A stretch of 64,000 bases of DNA. Origin: Aphanomyces cochlioides (Eukaryota; Oomycota; Saprolegniomycetes; Saprolegniales; Verrucalvaceae). Positions 19,959-32,133 of this stretch are shown here, piece by piece (positions within the stretch are counted from its first letter, which is position 1; the number at the start of each line of letters is the position of its first letter). A program made the position numbers and the translations under genes. Location: the NCBI GenBank assembly GCA_019828595.1, contig JAHQRK010000034.1, positions 248,001-312,000 of the forward strand, given 5' to 3'. Below the pieces are notes generated by a model. The model saw only the letters and a program-made list of their open reading frames with translations. It searched no databases and was not told where the DNA came from.

Positions 19959-21440
19959 AAGGCAATTGTCAAGAAAATGGCTGCATTGACCAAGTCAGTG
20001 ATAGCAGCATTCAACCCTACTGCTGGTCAGAACATCAAGTCGCCGCATTTGAGAGTCATTTTCAAGTCGTCTGCGCCTCCTGCAGTGCTGGTGCCAAAAT
20101 CCGGCGACGCACTACGCGAAATCACCATTACGGATCCGTCGGGTCAGCCTTTTGTCGTCGTGTTTCAGCACAAGATCGCTGCTCTGAACAAGACATTGCC
20201 TCCGTCGATTGTTTCACGACGTGCAGAGGCCAAGGCTGAAAAAGCGAAGGCAAAAGCGGCCAAGGCAGCGGCAAAATCTCCTCCGTCAGGAGAAAAAGAA
20301 CCTGAACATGATGGAGACGATCATGATCAAGACCCTGGAACAAATGCGGAAGGCAAGGCCGACTCAACTGAGGCATCTGAAGATGGTCAAGATGAACAAC
20401 CACAGCCAACAGCTCCTTCTCATGGCTCTGATGTCGATATGTCTGGTGACAGCGATCCCCCTAACAACAATGGACAAGACAAACAACAAGAAGATGTGGA
20501 AATGTCTACCAACGAATCGCCCGCTCTTGCTCCACCAAGTGAGCAGCCCAAGAACTCGCTGGACCTTCAATTGGTAACGGGCTACCGGTCTGGACCAGCT
20601 CCAAAACGTACTTTGCCTTCGTCCCCACGTTTGGATCCCCTGCCGACATCCAACCGTTTTCATATCCTCGAAGAAGACGACGTGGAACTCTCGTTTGAAG
20701 ACTTTGCAGTGCCTCGAATTATATTGGAAGATTCAAGTGCGCCACGCCCGAAAAAGACCAAAGGCAAAGCGAAGAAACAACGACTTAACAAGTCTGCTGC
20801 AGCCCACCTCGAATTGGCGAAGAAGATCATTCGAGACAAGAAAGTCGAAGGCAGTATCACCGAATGTCAACGCATTTTGCGAGATGATCCTCAGCTCGTT
20901 GCACATGCTATGTACGCACAAGATGAAGACCTCAGTTTGTTTCAGTCACTTGTTGCAACCAAGACTATTGAGCGCAAGATGGCTTTGTTAAAAGCTCAAG
21001 GCAAGCCTCACAACGACAAACATCACGTCAACTTCATGGCTCAATACAAGATTCACCCGTCAGAAATCTTGGAAGAATTGACCACGGACATACCAGAGAT
21101 CAAGCGCATCCTCTTTGCACTTGCTACGATTGACTTATTCCTCTCAAATCGGGCCCCAGACCTCTACACAAACTCGGAGGCACTGACTGTTCTATTGAAC
21201 CAAGAAGCAACAAGATTGCCTGACACCAACTGCTTGACGGACTGGTCGCTGTTTGCTTTGATCGAAAACTTCAGCGACAATCTCGAGAAGTTCACTTTGC
21301 CGGCTCCCGTCTTGTCGGCCATCTCGATGCTCAAAAGCATCACCAACAATTACCACATCGACGAGCTCTGCAGCAAAGCTCACCACTCCATGAACGCCGA
21401 CGAAATTGATCCCCTCGATTTGGAGGACGATCAACTCTAA
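19959..21440 (+). pseudogene. LINE ORF1 C-terminal half, copy F
   Basis: Same as the ORF1 part of E (residues 520-1012), with an intact frame and TAA but no start of its own. It shares with E the Asp in the GKPHNDKHH stretch, where A, G, L and M have Tyr. It lies 78 nt ahead of the ORF2 remnant. Confidence 0.85.
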
Positions 21441-21518
21441 GGCTTCTATCCCCTGCTTCAATCCATTTCAACCTCCCCTCTGACCCCTCCATTCTACTCA
21501 TTTTCATCTGTACTCGTG

Positions 21519-24204
21519 ATGAGTGACAACAACTTCTCCGATGTCCCAACTGAACTCGTGGACTGGGACCCACAAATCATCTCCCTCAACACCAATGGCT
21601 TCTCCAACAGTCATCGGTACATCCTCGACAAACTATCAAGTGTTCACGACGTTTCCTTTATCCAAGAAACCCGTTTCCGCACGCCAAGTCTCCACGACCG
21701 TGTTGCGTTCCATTGGCAACAAATCACAAACCACGAAGGCTCTTTGTTCTTTGAAGAGCCTATTTACCCTGAAGTATCCACGTCGCCAGCCACTGGAGGT
21801 CTGGCTACGTTGATACATCCTCACTCTCCTTTGAAGAACGCCACTCAAGTCCCTCATGACAACCCAGTGCTTCGTGGTCGTTATCTACAAGTGCGATGTA
21901 CTCTGGGTCCACTGACAGTCGTTCTCCACAATATCTATGCGCATATCCAAACCAATATTGCACGACTGGATGACATGCTGCACCACATAAACTACACAGT
22001 CCGTCCTCGATGGTGGCACTGCTTGACTTTGAGAAAGCTTTTGATCGCGTGGACCACGCGTACTTGCTCCGCGTCCTCCGTCACTATGGCTTTCCCGAAA
22101 CCTTTGTTGACATGGTTCGCGTACTGTACTCGGGCCGCAAGTCTCGCATCTTGGTGAACGGCTTCTTGTCCAAGCCAGTTCACATCTCACGCGGTGTGTT
22201 GCAAGGTGATCCACTGTCGCCACTTCTGTTTGTGATCGCTTTAGAACCGATGTGCCAACTCCTACGGCAACACTCCAACTATGGCATCAAGTGTGGGGAT
22301 CGCTACCACACTGGGAGTTACTTTGCCGACGACTCGCAACTCTATGCGGCAAATGAGACGTGCCTCCACCGGCAGCTTGCATTGGTTCAAACCTTTTGCG
22401 ACAAGTCTGGTTTCCGACTCAACGTAGACAAGACCCAAATTCTGACCTACAGCCAGTTGAATGGGAACCTTGCCTCACTACAAGTTACTTCCGACAGTCC
22501 CGTGAAGGCTCTTGGTATCTTGGTTGCGCCCAATCTTTCTCCATTGGCACGTTTCAATTACGTGTTTGAGAAGTTTGTGGCTCGCTTGTCTTTGTGGCTC
22601 TACAAGGCTCGAACCATGGCCGGAAAAGTCACTATCCTGCACAGCATATGTCTGCCTGTGTTATGGTACCAACTGGCTTTTGTCCCTGCCGACAAAGACC
22701 TGGCCAAAAAGATCGACAAGGCCATGCTTCAATTTATGCATGGTGAAGAAATCAACCCATCCTCCTCTGTCCATGGCCTCCGTTTGATCAAAAAGGAGAT
22801 CATATTCATGCCGAAGAAGTCCGGTGGCTTAGGCCTGCACCATGCACTTGCTTTATGGCAACAACACAACCGCTCTGTCATGATCAGATGCATTCAAGCC
22901 ATCACCACCCCACCCCGCAAGTCTGCCATGTCCGCCTGGATTACGCCGGGCTATACTCTCCTCGAGAAGGCTTTTCATCCATGGGGTTCCCCCGAGATCT
23001 CCTCTTGGCAAATGGCTCTTCTGCATTCATCAGACAACTGTACAAGAATCCCAATATCACTCCAATGTGGAAAGCCTTATTGAGTAGCTGGTTTGAATCT
23101 CGCTGGACTCCGTACGGCTGTCCAAATCACATCTCATCTTTGGATGTTCCCCTTTGGCACAACTCGTATCTGCCTGGACTCGAAGACCTATACGATCAGT
23201 GCTCTACATCGACGCAAGACCAAGCCAATGTATTGGCGTCGCTTCACATCACGAAGTTGTCGCATTTGTTGACTCCGTGTCAGCGAGTTTGGCCAGCTTC
23301 GATCTTGTTCGACAAAATCAACCGTGCCTGCCGCCAAGCCAATTTTGTCCCTCCAACGAAACAATGGATCTCAATCTTGGTGACCAAGTTATCACGATTG
23401 TTTGAGATTGTTTCTGAAGAGGATGCTCCCGTGTTCCACTTGCCGACGCCAAGCTCTGAATGGATGGAATGGCACTGGATGATACACCCTGACTCGAGTC
23501 CGATCTTGTTGGCGCTTGCGACTTCGAAATCGGCTAAGATCAGAGCTTCTCCAGCTGTCAGCTCGTCCATTCTTCCTACCAAGCATCTCAACCTGCCATC
23601 GAACTTTTACGAAGACCCCAAGCGCCTTACCCAACTTGCCGCCTTCCTCCAACCCGACCACATTCTCCCTCGATATGGAGAGTTCATTTTCAAGACCCTT
23701 CTCCGCGCCAACGCCATGCAATATCTGTTTCAGTACCAAGACCCCAAGCCGACGTGTGTCTTCTGTCGTGTCAATGAGACGTACGAGCATTTCCTGTTCT
23801 CTTGTGGATATGGTCAATCTGTTTGGTATTTCTTCAAGGCGATCCAGCGACTGCTCGAGTGTTCCTTTCCGTCCACGTGTCTGGAAATGTTCTACGAGAC
23901 GCCCAAGCCGTCCGATGGATACTACATCCGTGGCTATCTGAAGATCTGGCCGATTGTCCGAGCCTGCGTGTATTATCAAATATGGCTCCAACGTGCCGAT
24001 CGCACCTTTCGACCCGACCTCACAGCGAAGAGTCCGATGGAAGTTGCCATTCATGCTGCCTCTTTGATCAAGCTACATCTACAACAGCTCCTGGTTGATC
24101 TCCCTCTCAAGAAGGGATACACCAAGGTATTCAATGTGCTCAAGCATCTATCTTCGGACCACTGGTTACGTCAACACATCATTCCTGACAGCGTCGTTTC
24201 ATGA
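21519..24204 (+). pseudogene. LINE ORF2 of copy F, deleted and frameshifted
   Basis: It has the same 1,368-bp deletion as E. One base is missing near 21988, so the first frame runs out of register just after the deletion joint and stops at 22157. The RT frame resumes (open from 22010). A C is lost from a six-C run near 22990, which again shifts the frame, and the C-terminal part with the zinc motif is read from about 22990 to 24204. Three frames are needed to read it through. Confidence 0.88.
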
Positions 24205-24350
24205 GTGAGCTAACGGCTCACTCACTTCATCTCCTGTTCAATGACCACTTTGCCATATTCTGTTTTCCAAGTTCTATTTATACAGTACGAGGCAAATTAG
24301 TAAGTCATTAGGGCCTTTGCTCAAAAATAAGGTTAATACAACTCATTTAA

Positions 24351-24629
24351 CCACAATATCTATGCGCCAGCAGCCTTCCAAGCACGAGCAAGTTACTTCG
24401 AAGAATTGCCACGCGACTTTCCTCCACATGCGCTCCACATTGTTGGAGGAGATTTCAACTGCACTCTCAACAAAGATTTGGATTCGTTGAGACCCAGTAC
24501 CTCCACCATGGCCGGCACCCTTCAACTGGAACAATGGATGCACAGTTTGTCTCTGGTGGATCTGTTTCGCCGTCAAAACCCCGTGGCACGAGCCTTCACA
24601 AGTCCCAAACTCACCAACCGACTTGACTA
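24351..24629 (+). pseudogene. Left part of copy H: ORF2 endonuclease fragment
   Basis: This covers ORF2 from about residue 137 (HNIYAPAAF) to TNRLD (residue 228), including GGDFN. It starts right after the tail of F with CC at the joint and is cut at 24629 by the 5' end of copy G. Its last 127 bp are repeated after G, at 32007, where H resumes. It carries the CACGAGCC variant seen in the resumed part but not in G itself, which supports the link. Confidence 0.82.
24503..24629 (+). repeat. Left target-site duplication of copy G (127 bp)
   Basis: These 127 bp, starting CCACCATGG and ending GACTTGACTA, are repeated at 32007-32133 just after the tail of G, with one difference that I see (AAACTC against ACACTC). 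Both carry CACGAGCC and the CGACTTGACTA variant, where G, I and J have CAAGAACC and CGACTCGACTA. Confidence 0.75.
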
Positions 24630-24630
24630 A

Positions 24631-24651
24631 ACTTCCGAATTTGCCTCGTAC
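24631..24651 (+). repeat. 5' arm of element-terminal inverted repeat
   Basis: The first 21 nt of the element pair with the 3' UTR arm (11353-11373 in C) at 19 of 21 positions, including 14 in a row. The same arm is at the 5' ends of A (5953), M (61643) and P (63867); K (51674) has a one-base change in it. Confidence 0.8.
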
Positions 24652-24691
24652 CCCTCAAGTCAAGAAGTTATCAAGTGCCGCCGCGCTCAAA
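24631..24691 (+). promoter_or_regulatory. 61-nt 5' leader of the LINE
   Basis: This is all the sequence before the ORF1 ATG in complete copies. A LINE of this kind should carry an internal promoter at or after its start, but I see no TATA-like or initiator motif I can defend. The leader is open in the ORF1 frame over all 20 codons. Confidence 0.5.
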
Positions 24692-24718
24692 ATGTCCAAC
24701 GCCAACAGCTGTTCCGAG

Positions 24719-24743
24719 CTCCGTGAGACCAACACTCACGGAG
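24719..24743 (+). other. Hairpin in the ORF1 5' region
   Basis: CTCCGTGAG and CTCACGGAG form nine perfect pairs around a seven-base loop, 28 nt into ORF1. It is present in all copies with this region. Confidence 0.45.
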
Positions 24744-24945
24744 TCACCATCATTCCAGGTATTGTATCACCTCACCCACTTTCGTCGTCCAATCAGGATG
24801 GCGGAAGTGGTGTGAGTAATGTCGCTACACCTAACCCTAGGGCCGAAGTGGAGGTCGAGTTCGACCCCAACAGCGTCTCTGGAGACCAATCTGCGTCTCG
24901 CTCCCCCAGCGCTTCACCTGGTGCTCCACTCGCCGGAGTTCCAGG

Positions 24946-24980
24946 GGGGGTCAACCTCAGTGGGTCAGTGGTTGACCCCC
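24946..24980 (+). other. GC-rich hairpin in the ORF1 5' region
   Basis: GGGGGTCAACC pairs with GGTTGACCCCC (11 bp) around a 13-base loop. A 16-bp perfect palindrome (GACTCCAATTGGAGTC) lies at 25068-25083. Together with the hairpin at 24719 this makes the first 400 nt of ORF1 strongly structured. Confidence 0.45.
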
Positions 24981-27807
24981 AGACCACTGTCGTTAACTTG
25001 TCTAGCGAAGCCCTCACTCAGGAGGGCGAACCACTGGGGCCTTGTGCCTGTGGTGGCTGCTTCCCTGGACTCCAATTGGAGTCGATCCCCAGTGAAGGCG
25101 GCGAGAAAACGGGGTCCATGCCAGCCCTAGAGGCTACGAGGGCCCCCCCTATGGGCACACCCTGCGGTTCTGTCTACTTCCCCCCAGGGGCCTCTTCGGA
25201 GGGGCGGGGGCGGTATCCCGATTTGGGTTCTCGCCGGAGCAATGGTGTACCCCAGTCACCGTGCTGCGGGGATGGCATGGATTCCCCTTCTACCCCTGTC
25301 ACTGGGGGTCTGGCCCCGGCCTTTCTCGTGACCAATGGGACTGAGCCAGCAGCCACCAACCGCGTCGCCCCCTGTGCTGAGCCTCCTAGAACGGGAGAGG
25401 AAGAAGTAAAATCTCAAGAGGACGTGGATATGGTCTCTGGAGACGCCGAGGGGAAGGATTCTACTGAAACCGAGGCCTTAACCGACGAGGAAATACTCAA
25501 ATTCACTCGGAGGTTGATGGGTCAGGCGACATTAACGGCCAAGCGAAGCCGTGTGATACTCCTGGAGAAGTTATTCAAGAGGAACAATCGACAAACAATG
25601 ACAATGACCAGTCAAATCAAGACATTGTCGACAAATCCGTTGCTCAAGGAAATGGCGCTGTTGATCCTCCTACCGCGGCAGACAAAATACAAGGCGATCA
25701 AGAGCAACAAAACGCTGAAAAGGCCAATCCATGGACGCAAAAGACTCCCGGCAAGGATTCAGCTTCGTCCAAGAAAGATTCCAAGCAAGGCAATGCCCCC
25801 AAAGGCGCGAAACATCGCAACACTGGTGCTCATGCTATTGCCGATGACGATATTGCGCGATGCGAGGCCATGGCGGACGCATTCTACAAAGACTCTGGTG
25901 ACATGGACGCCTTCATTGAAAACATTTTGCTCACCCCCCAGTCCCAAGTGTACGAGCTCACAGTCAAGTTGGGCGAAGGCTACAAGGACTGGTCCGAAAA
26001 AGTCATCTGCGATCAATTTGTCAAGGAAAATCCTGGTTCGTTATGGGGCTCCAAATTTCCGAACATTTTGATCCACAAGAAGAACCCACAGACCATTGTG
26101 ATCTCAAGTTACAACTTGTCTACGTGCGTGGAAATGGGAGGCACAACGTTTCGACTTGGTGGCAAAGACTTCCTGGTTCCCAAATACTCGCGTTATGGCA
26201 ACAACTACTACGTTACGTTCAACAAGGTCAGTCACCCTTCGATGGCCAAGGCAATTGTCAAGAAAATGGCTGCATTGACCAAGTCAGTGATAGCAGCATT
26301 CAACCCTACTGCTGGTCAGAACATCAAGTCGCCGCATTTGAGAGTCATTTTCAAGTCGTCTGCGCCTCCTGCAGTGCTGGTGCCAAAATCCGGCGACGCA
26401 CTACGCGAAATCACCATTACGGATCCGTCGGGTCAGCCTTTTGTCGTCGTGTTTCAGCACAAGATCGCTGCTCTGAACAAGACATTGCCTCCGTCGATTG
26501 TTTCACGACGTGCAGAGGCCAAGGCTGAAAAAGCGAAGGCAAAAGCGGCCAAGGCAGCGGCAAAATCTCCTCCGTCAGGAGAAAAAGAACCTGAACATGA
26601 TGGAGACGATCATGATCAAGACCCTGGAACAAATGCGGAAGGCAAGGCCGACTCAACTGAGGCATCTGAAGATGGTCAAGATGAACAACCACAGCCAACA
26701 GCTCCTTCTCATGGCTCTGATGTCGATATGTCTGGTGACAGCGATCCCCCTAACAACAATGGACAAGACAAACAACAAGAAGATGTGGAAATGTCTACCA
26801 ACGAATCGCCCGCTCTTGCTCCACCAAGTGAGCAGCCCAAGAACTCGCTGGACCTTCAATTGGTAACGGGCTACCGGTCTGGACCAGCTCCAAAACGTAC
26901 TTTGCCTTCGTCCCCACGTTTGGATCCCCTGCCGACATCCAACCGTTTTCATATCCTCGAAGAAGACGACGTGGAACTCTCGTTTGAAGACTTTGCAGTG
27001 CCTCGAATTGTATTGGAAGATTCAAGTGCGCCACGCCCGAAAAAGACCAAAGGCAAAGCGAAGAAACAACGACTTAACAAGTCTGCTGCAGCCCACCTCG
27101 AATTGGCGAAGAAGATCATTCGAGACAAGAAAGTCGAAGGCAGTATCACCGAATGTCAACGCATTTTGCGAGATGATCCTCAGCTCGTTGCACATGCTAT
27201 GTACGCACAAGATGAAGACCTCAGTTTGTTTCAGTCACTTGTTGCAACCAAGACTATTGAGCGCAAGATGGCTTTGTTAAAAGCTCAAGGCAAGCCTCAC
27301 AACTACAAACATCACGTCAACTTCATGGCTCAATACAAGATTCACCCGTCAGAAATCTTGGAAGAATTGACCACGGACATACCAGAGATCAAGCGCATCC
27401 TCTTTGCACTTGCTACGATTGACTTATTCCTCTCAAATCGGGCCCCAGACCTCTACACAAACTCGGAGGCACTGACTGTTCTATTGAACCAAGAAGCAAC
27501 AAGATTGTTTGACACCAACTGCTTGACGGACTGGTCGCTGTTTGCTTTGATCGAAAACTTCAGCGACAATCTCGAGAAGTTCACTTTGCCGGCTCCCGTC
27601 TTGTCGGCCATCTCGATGCTCAAAAGCATCACCAACAATTACCACATCGACGAGCTCTGTAGCAAAGCTCACCACTCCATGAACGCCGACGAAATTGATC
27701 CCCTCGATTTGGAGGACGATCAACTCTAAGGCTTCTATCCCCTGCTTCAATCCATTTCAACCTCCCCTCTGACCCCTCCATTCTACTCATTTTCATCTGT
27801 ACTCGTG

Positions 27808-30800
27808 ATGAGTGACAACAACTTCTCCGATGTCCCAACTGAACTCGTGGACTGGGACCCACAAATCATCTCCCTCAACACCAATGGCTTCTCCAACAGT
27901 CATCGGTACATCCTCGACAAACTATCAAGTGTTCACGACGTTTCCTTTATCCAAGAAACCCGTTTCCGCACGCCAAGTCTCCACGACCGTGTTGCGTTCC
28001 ATTGGCAACGCATCACAAACCACGAAGGCTCTTTGTTCTTTGAAGAGCCTATTTACCCTGAAGTATCCACGTCGCCAGCCACTGGAGGTCTGGCTACGTT
28101 GATACATCCTCACTCTCCTTTGAAGAACGCCACTCAAGTCCCTCATGACAACTCAGTGCTTCGTGGTCGTTATCTACAAGTGCGATGTACTCTGGGTCCA
28201 CTGACAGTCGTTCTCCACAATATCTATGCGCCGGCAGCCTTCCAAGAACGAGCAAGTTACTTCGAAGAATTGCCACGCGACTTTCCTCCACATGCGCTCC
28301 ACATTGTTGGAGGAGATTTCAACTGCACTCTCAACAAAGATTTGGATTCGTTGAGACCCAGTACCTCCACCATGGCCGGCACCCTTCAACTGGAACAATG
28401 GATGCACAGTTTGTCTCTGGTGGATCTGTTTCGCCGTCAAAACCCCGTGGCAAGAACCTTCACAAGTCCCACACTCACCAACCGACTCGACTACATATTT
28501 TGTTCGTCCACCTTGGCGGGTCTTCGTCATTGGAAGGCGACGCACATGCCACACGTTCCACAGGCTGACCACGTGGCTTGTCGTATCATCACAAAGCGTC
28601 AAACATTGCGCCATGGCTCTGGATCATGGAAAGCTCCAACTTGGCTACTTCGTCTACCACGAGCGGCCGAGATTGTTCATGGATGTCTGGATCGATTTTT
28701 GGACAAGTCTCCAACATTCCACAATATCTCCAAGGCCTACGACATGCTGGTCAATGATATCCGCTCCCAACTCAAAGAATTCCATTCTCAACGATTGGAG
28801 AAACAACGTCTGCCGTTGAAGAAGTTAGCTGTCGAGATCGCTTCGCTTTTGCAAGTCCCCAACATGCGTCAAGATTCAGTGCTGGTGGATCGAGTGCGAG
28901 ACCTTCAAAAGCAAATTCACGAGCTGCAAGATCGAGACAAGCAGTTTCGTCAAGACCAGGCGTTCCAACTTCACTTGTACAAAGCAGAGCGCTCGTCCAA
29001 GTTCCACTTCATGTCCCCTGTCCCTACCCCCTTGAAGAAGACAGTCTTCAAAGAGTTGGTGGATGTCAATGGAAATGTTGTCTCCAATCAACAAGGCATG
29101 TCTGACGTCCTGGTCGACTACTACAAGGACTTGTTTGCAGCTCCCGAGGTGCAGCGATCTGGAGACGAAGTGTCGTCATTTCTGACCCCATTGACTCGAC
29201 ACAAGCAACTGCCAGAGCAAGCCCAGAAAGAGCTGTCGGCTCCCTTGCGCGCCAACGAGTTCTATCATGCTATTCGACACAGCAGTTCGAACTCAGCGCC
29301 AGGTCCCAACGCTCTGCCATTCGAAGTCCTCAAACTTGCACCTCACAAGTGGTCGTTGGTATTGGAGCTGCTATTCACACACCAGCTCCATTCTCACCCT
29401 CGCTTGACTCCCATGCAACTTGTCAGTACGCTGGTGTTGCTGCACAAGAAAGGCCCCAAGTCACAAGCCAAGAACTATCGGCCCATTAGCCTACTCAACA
29501 CGGATGTGAAAATCCTGACGAGTATTCTGGCTTATCGACTTCAGCGCCACATTCGACACATCATCCACCCGGACCAGCAAGGCTTTATCCGTCGAAGCAA
29601 TATCCAAACCAATATTGCACGACTGGATGACATGCTGCACCACATCAAACTACACAGTCCGTCCTCGATGGTGGCACTGCTTGACTTTGAGAAAGCTTTT
29701 GATCGCGTGGACCACGCGTACTTGCTCCGCGTCCTCCGTCACTATGGCTTTCCCGAAACCTTTGTTGACATGGTTCGCGTACTGTACTCGGGCCGCAAGT
29801 CTCGCATCTTGGTGAACGGCTTCTTGTCCAAGCCAGTTCACATCTCACGCGGTGTGTTGCAAGGTGATCCACTGTCGCCACTTCTGTTTGTGATCGCTTT
29901 GGAACCGATGTGCCAACTCCTACGGCAACACTCCAACTATGGCATCAAGTGTGGGGATCGCTACCACACTGGGAGTTACTTTGCCGACGACTCGCAACTC
30001 TATGCGGCAAATGAGACGTGCCTCCACCGGCAGCTTGCATTGGTTCAAACCTTTTGCGACAAGTCTGGTTTCCGACTCAACGTCGACAAGACCCAAATTC
30101 TGACCTACAGCCAGTTGAATGGGAACCTTGCCTCACTACAAGTTACTTCCGACAGTCCCGTGAAGGCTCTTGGTATCTTGGTTGCGCCCAATCTTTCTCC
30201 ATTGGCACGTTTCAATTACGTGTTTGAGAAGTTTGTGGCTCGCTTGTCTTTGTGGCTCTACAAGGCTCGAACCATGGCCGGAAAAGTCACTATCCTGCAA
30301 AGCATATGTCTGCCTGTGTTATGGTACCAACTGGCTTTTGTCCCTGCCGACAAAGACCTGGCCAAAAAGATCGACAAGGCCATGCTTCAATTTATGCATG
30401 GTGAAGAAATCAACCCATCCTCCTCTGTCCATGGCCTCCGTTTGATCAAAAAGGAGATCCTATTCATGCCGAAGAAGTCCGGTGGCTTAGGGCCTGCACC
30501 ATGCACTTGCTTTATGGCAACAACACAACCGCTCTGTCATGATCAGATGCATTCAAGCCATCACCACCCCACCCCGCAAGTCTGCCATGTCCGCCTGGAT
30601 TACGCCGGGCTATACTCTCCTCGAGTAGGCTTTTCATCCATGGGGTTCCCCCCGAGATCTCCTCTTGGCAAATGGCTCTTCTGCATTCATCAGACAACTG
30701 TACAAGAATCCCAATATCACTCCAATGTGGAAAGCCTTATTGAGTAGCTGGTTTGAATCCCGCTGGACTCCGTACGGCTGTCCAAATCACATCTCATCTT

Positions 30801-31860
30801 TGGATGTTCCCCTTTGGCACAACTCGTATCTGCCTGGACTCGAAGACCTATACGATCAGTGCTCTACATCGACGCAAGACCAAGCCAATGTATTGGCTTC
30901 GCTTCACATCACGAAGTTGTCGCATTTGTTGACTCCGTGTCAGCGAGTTTGGCCAGCTTCGATCTTGTTCGACAAAATCAACCGTGCCTGCCGCCAAGCC
31001 AATTTTGTCCCTCCAACGAAACAATGGATCTCAATCTTGGTGACCAAGTTATCACGATTGTTTGAGATTGTTTCTGAAGAGGATGCTCCTGTGTTCCACT
31101 TGCCGACGCCAAGCTCTGAATGGATGGAATGGCACTGGATGATTCACCCTGACTCGAGTCCGATCTTGTTGGCGCTTGCGACTTCGAAATCGGCTAAGAT
31201 CAGAGCTTCTCCAGCTGTCAGCTCGTCCATTCTTCCTACCAAGCATCTCAACCTGCCATCCAACTTTTATGAAGACCCCAAGCGCCTTACCCAACTTGCC
31301 GCCTTCCTCCAACCCGACCACATTCTCCCTCGATATGGAGAGTTCATTTTCAAGACCCTTCTCCGCGCCAACGCCATGCAATATCTGTTTCAGTACCAAG
31401 ACCCCAAGCCGACGTGTGTCTTCTGTCGTGTCAATGAGACATACGAGCATTTCCTGTTCTCTTGTGGATATGGTCAATCTGTTTGGTATTCAAGACAATC
31501 TAGCGACTGCTCGAGTGTTCCTTTCCGTCGACTTGTCTGGAAATGTTCTACGAGACGCCCAAGCCGTCCGATGGATACTACATCCGTGGCTATCTGAAGA
31601 TCTGGCCGATTGTCCGAGCCTGCGTGTATTATCAAATATGGCTCCAACGTGCCGATCGCACCTTTCGACCCGACCTCACAGCGAAGAGTCCGATGGAAGT
31701 TGCCATTCATGCTGCCTCTTTGATCAAGCTACATCTACAACAGCTCCTGGTTGATCTCCCTCTCAAGAAGGGATACACCAAGGTATTCAATGTGCTCAAG
31801 CATCTATCTTCGGACCCCTGGTTACGTCAACACATCATTCCTAACAGCGTCGTTTCATGA
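27808..31860 (+). pseudogene. LINE ORF2 of copy G, multiply broken
   Basis: ORF2 is open from its ATG through the endonuclease and RT cores including FADD. It then has one extra G near 30491, a TAG in place of Lys at 30626-30628 in the original frame, and a 4-base loss near 31490 just after the zinc motif. The first frame stops at 30747. H shares the TAG and the 4-base loss, and I shares the TAG, so these were spread by duplication or conversion. TGA at 31858-31860 is the original stop. Confidence 0.9.
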
Positions 31861-32006
31861 GAGAGCTGACGGCTCACTCACTTCATCTCCTGTTCAATGA
31901 CCACTTTGCCATATTCTGTTTTCCAAGTTCTATTTATACAGTACGAGGCAAATTAGTAAGTCATTAGGGCCTTTGCTCAAAAATAAGGTTAATACAACTC
32001 ATTTAA

Positions 32007-32133
32007 CCACCATGGCCGGCACCCTTCAACTGGAACAATGGATGCACAGTTTGTCTCTGGTGGATCTGTTTCGCCGTCAAAACCCCGTGGCACGAGCCTT
32101 CACAAGTCCCACACTCACCAACCGACTTGACTA
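32007..32133 (+). repeat. Right target-site duplication of copy G (127 bp)
   Basis: This is the second copy of the 24503-24629 segment; it starts at the tail of G and merges into the rest of copy H. Confidence 0.75.

Larger units (their letters stand above)
15562..24350 (+). repeat. Tandem duplication of copies E and F (about 4.4 kb unit)
   Basis: E (15562-19956, 4,395 bp) and F (19957-24350, 4,394 bp) start at the same base of ORF1 and carry the same internal 1,368-bp deletion in ORF2, so one is a duplicate of the other rather than a second insertion. The joint is exactly tail to tail, as expected from unequal crossing-over between flanking 3' tails. F has since gained its own small indels. 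Confidence 0.85.
19957..24350 (+). mobile_element. LINE copy F, duplicate of E
   Basis: Same structure as E with extra damage. It ends in the standard tail at 24350 and is followed by the left part of copy H. Its 3' UTR carries the 9-bp perfect form of the stop-codon hairpin (loop TAACG). Confidence 0.9.
24692..27729 (+). pseudogene. LINE ORF1 of copy G, one-base frameshift
   Basis: It begins at the normal ATG. One G is missing from a GGG run near 25490 (residue 266), so the first frame leaves ORF1 and stops at 26071 after about 190 out-of-frame codons. The true frame continues from there to the normal TAA at 27729, undamaged. The region matches A's ORF1 closely otherwise. One base would separate this copy from an intact ORF1. 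Confidence 0.9.
24631..32006 (+). mobile_element. LINE copy G, full length (7,376 bp)
   Basis: This is the only copy in the window with both ends visible: the canonical 5' terminus at 24631 (with one extra A at 24630) and the standard tail at 32006. It is inserted in copy H and flanked by a 127-bp duplication. Both ORFs are broken by small indels and one nonsense change, so it is dead though full length. It fixes the element length: 61 + 3,039 + 78 + 4,056 + 146 bp, less 4 for its indels. Confidence 0.93.

Noticed and set aside
24351..24630. H's left part as a 5' piece made by template jump of G
   Set aside because: The last 127 bp are repeated right after G with the same private variants, which fits a target-site duplication better.
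31973..32006. Tail-encoded N-termini (TTG starts) fused to the copy downstream
   Set aside because: No ATG in these tails except at 11397; TTG is not a credible start here.
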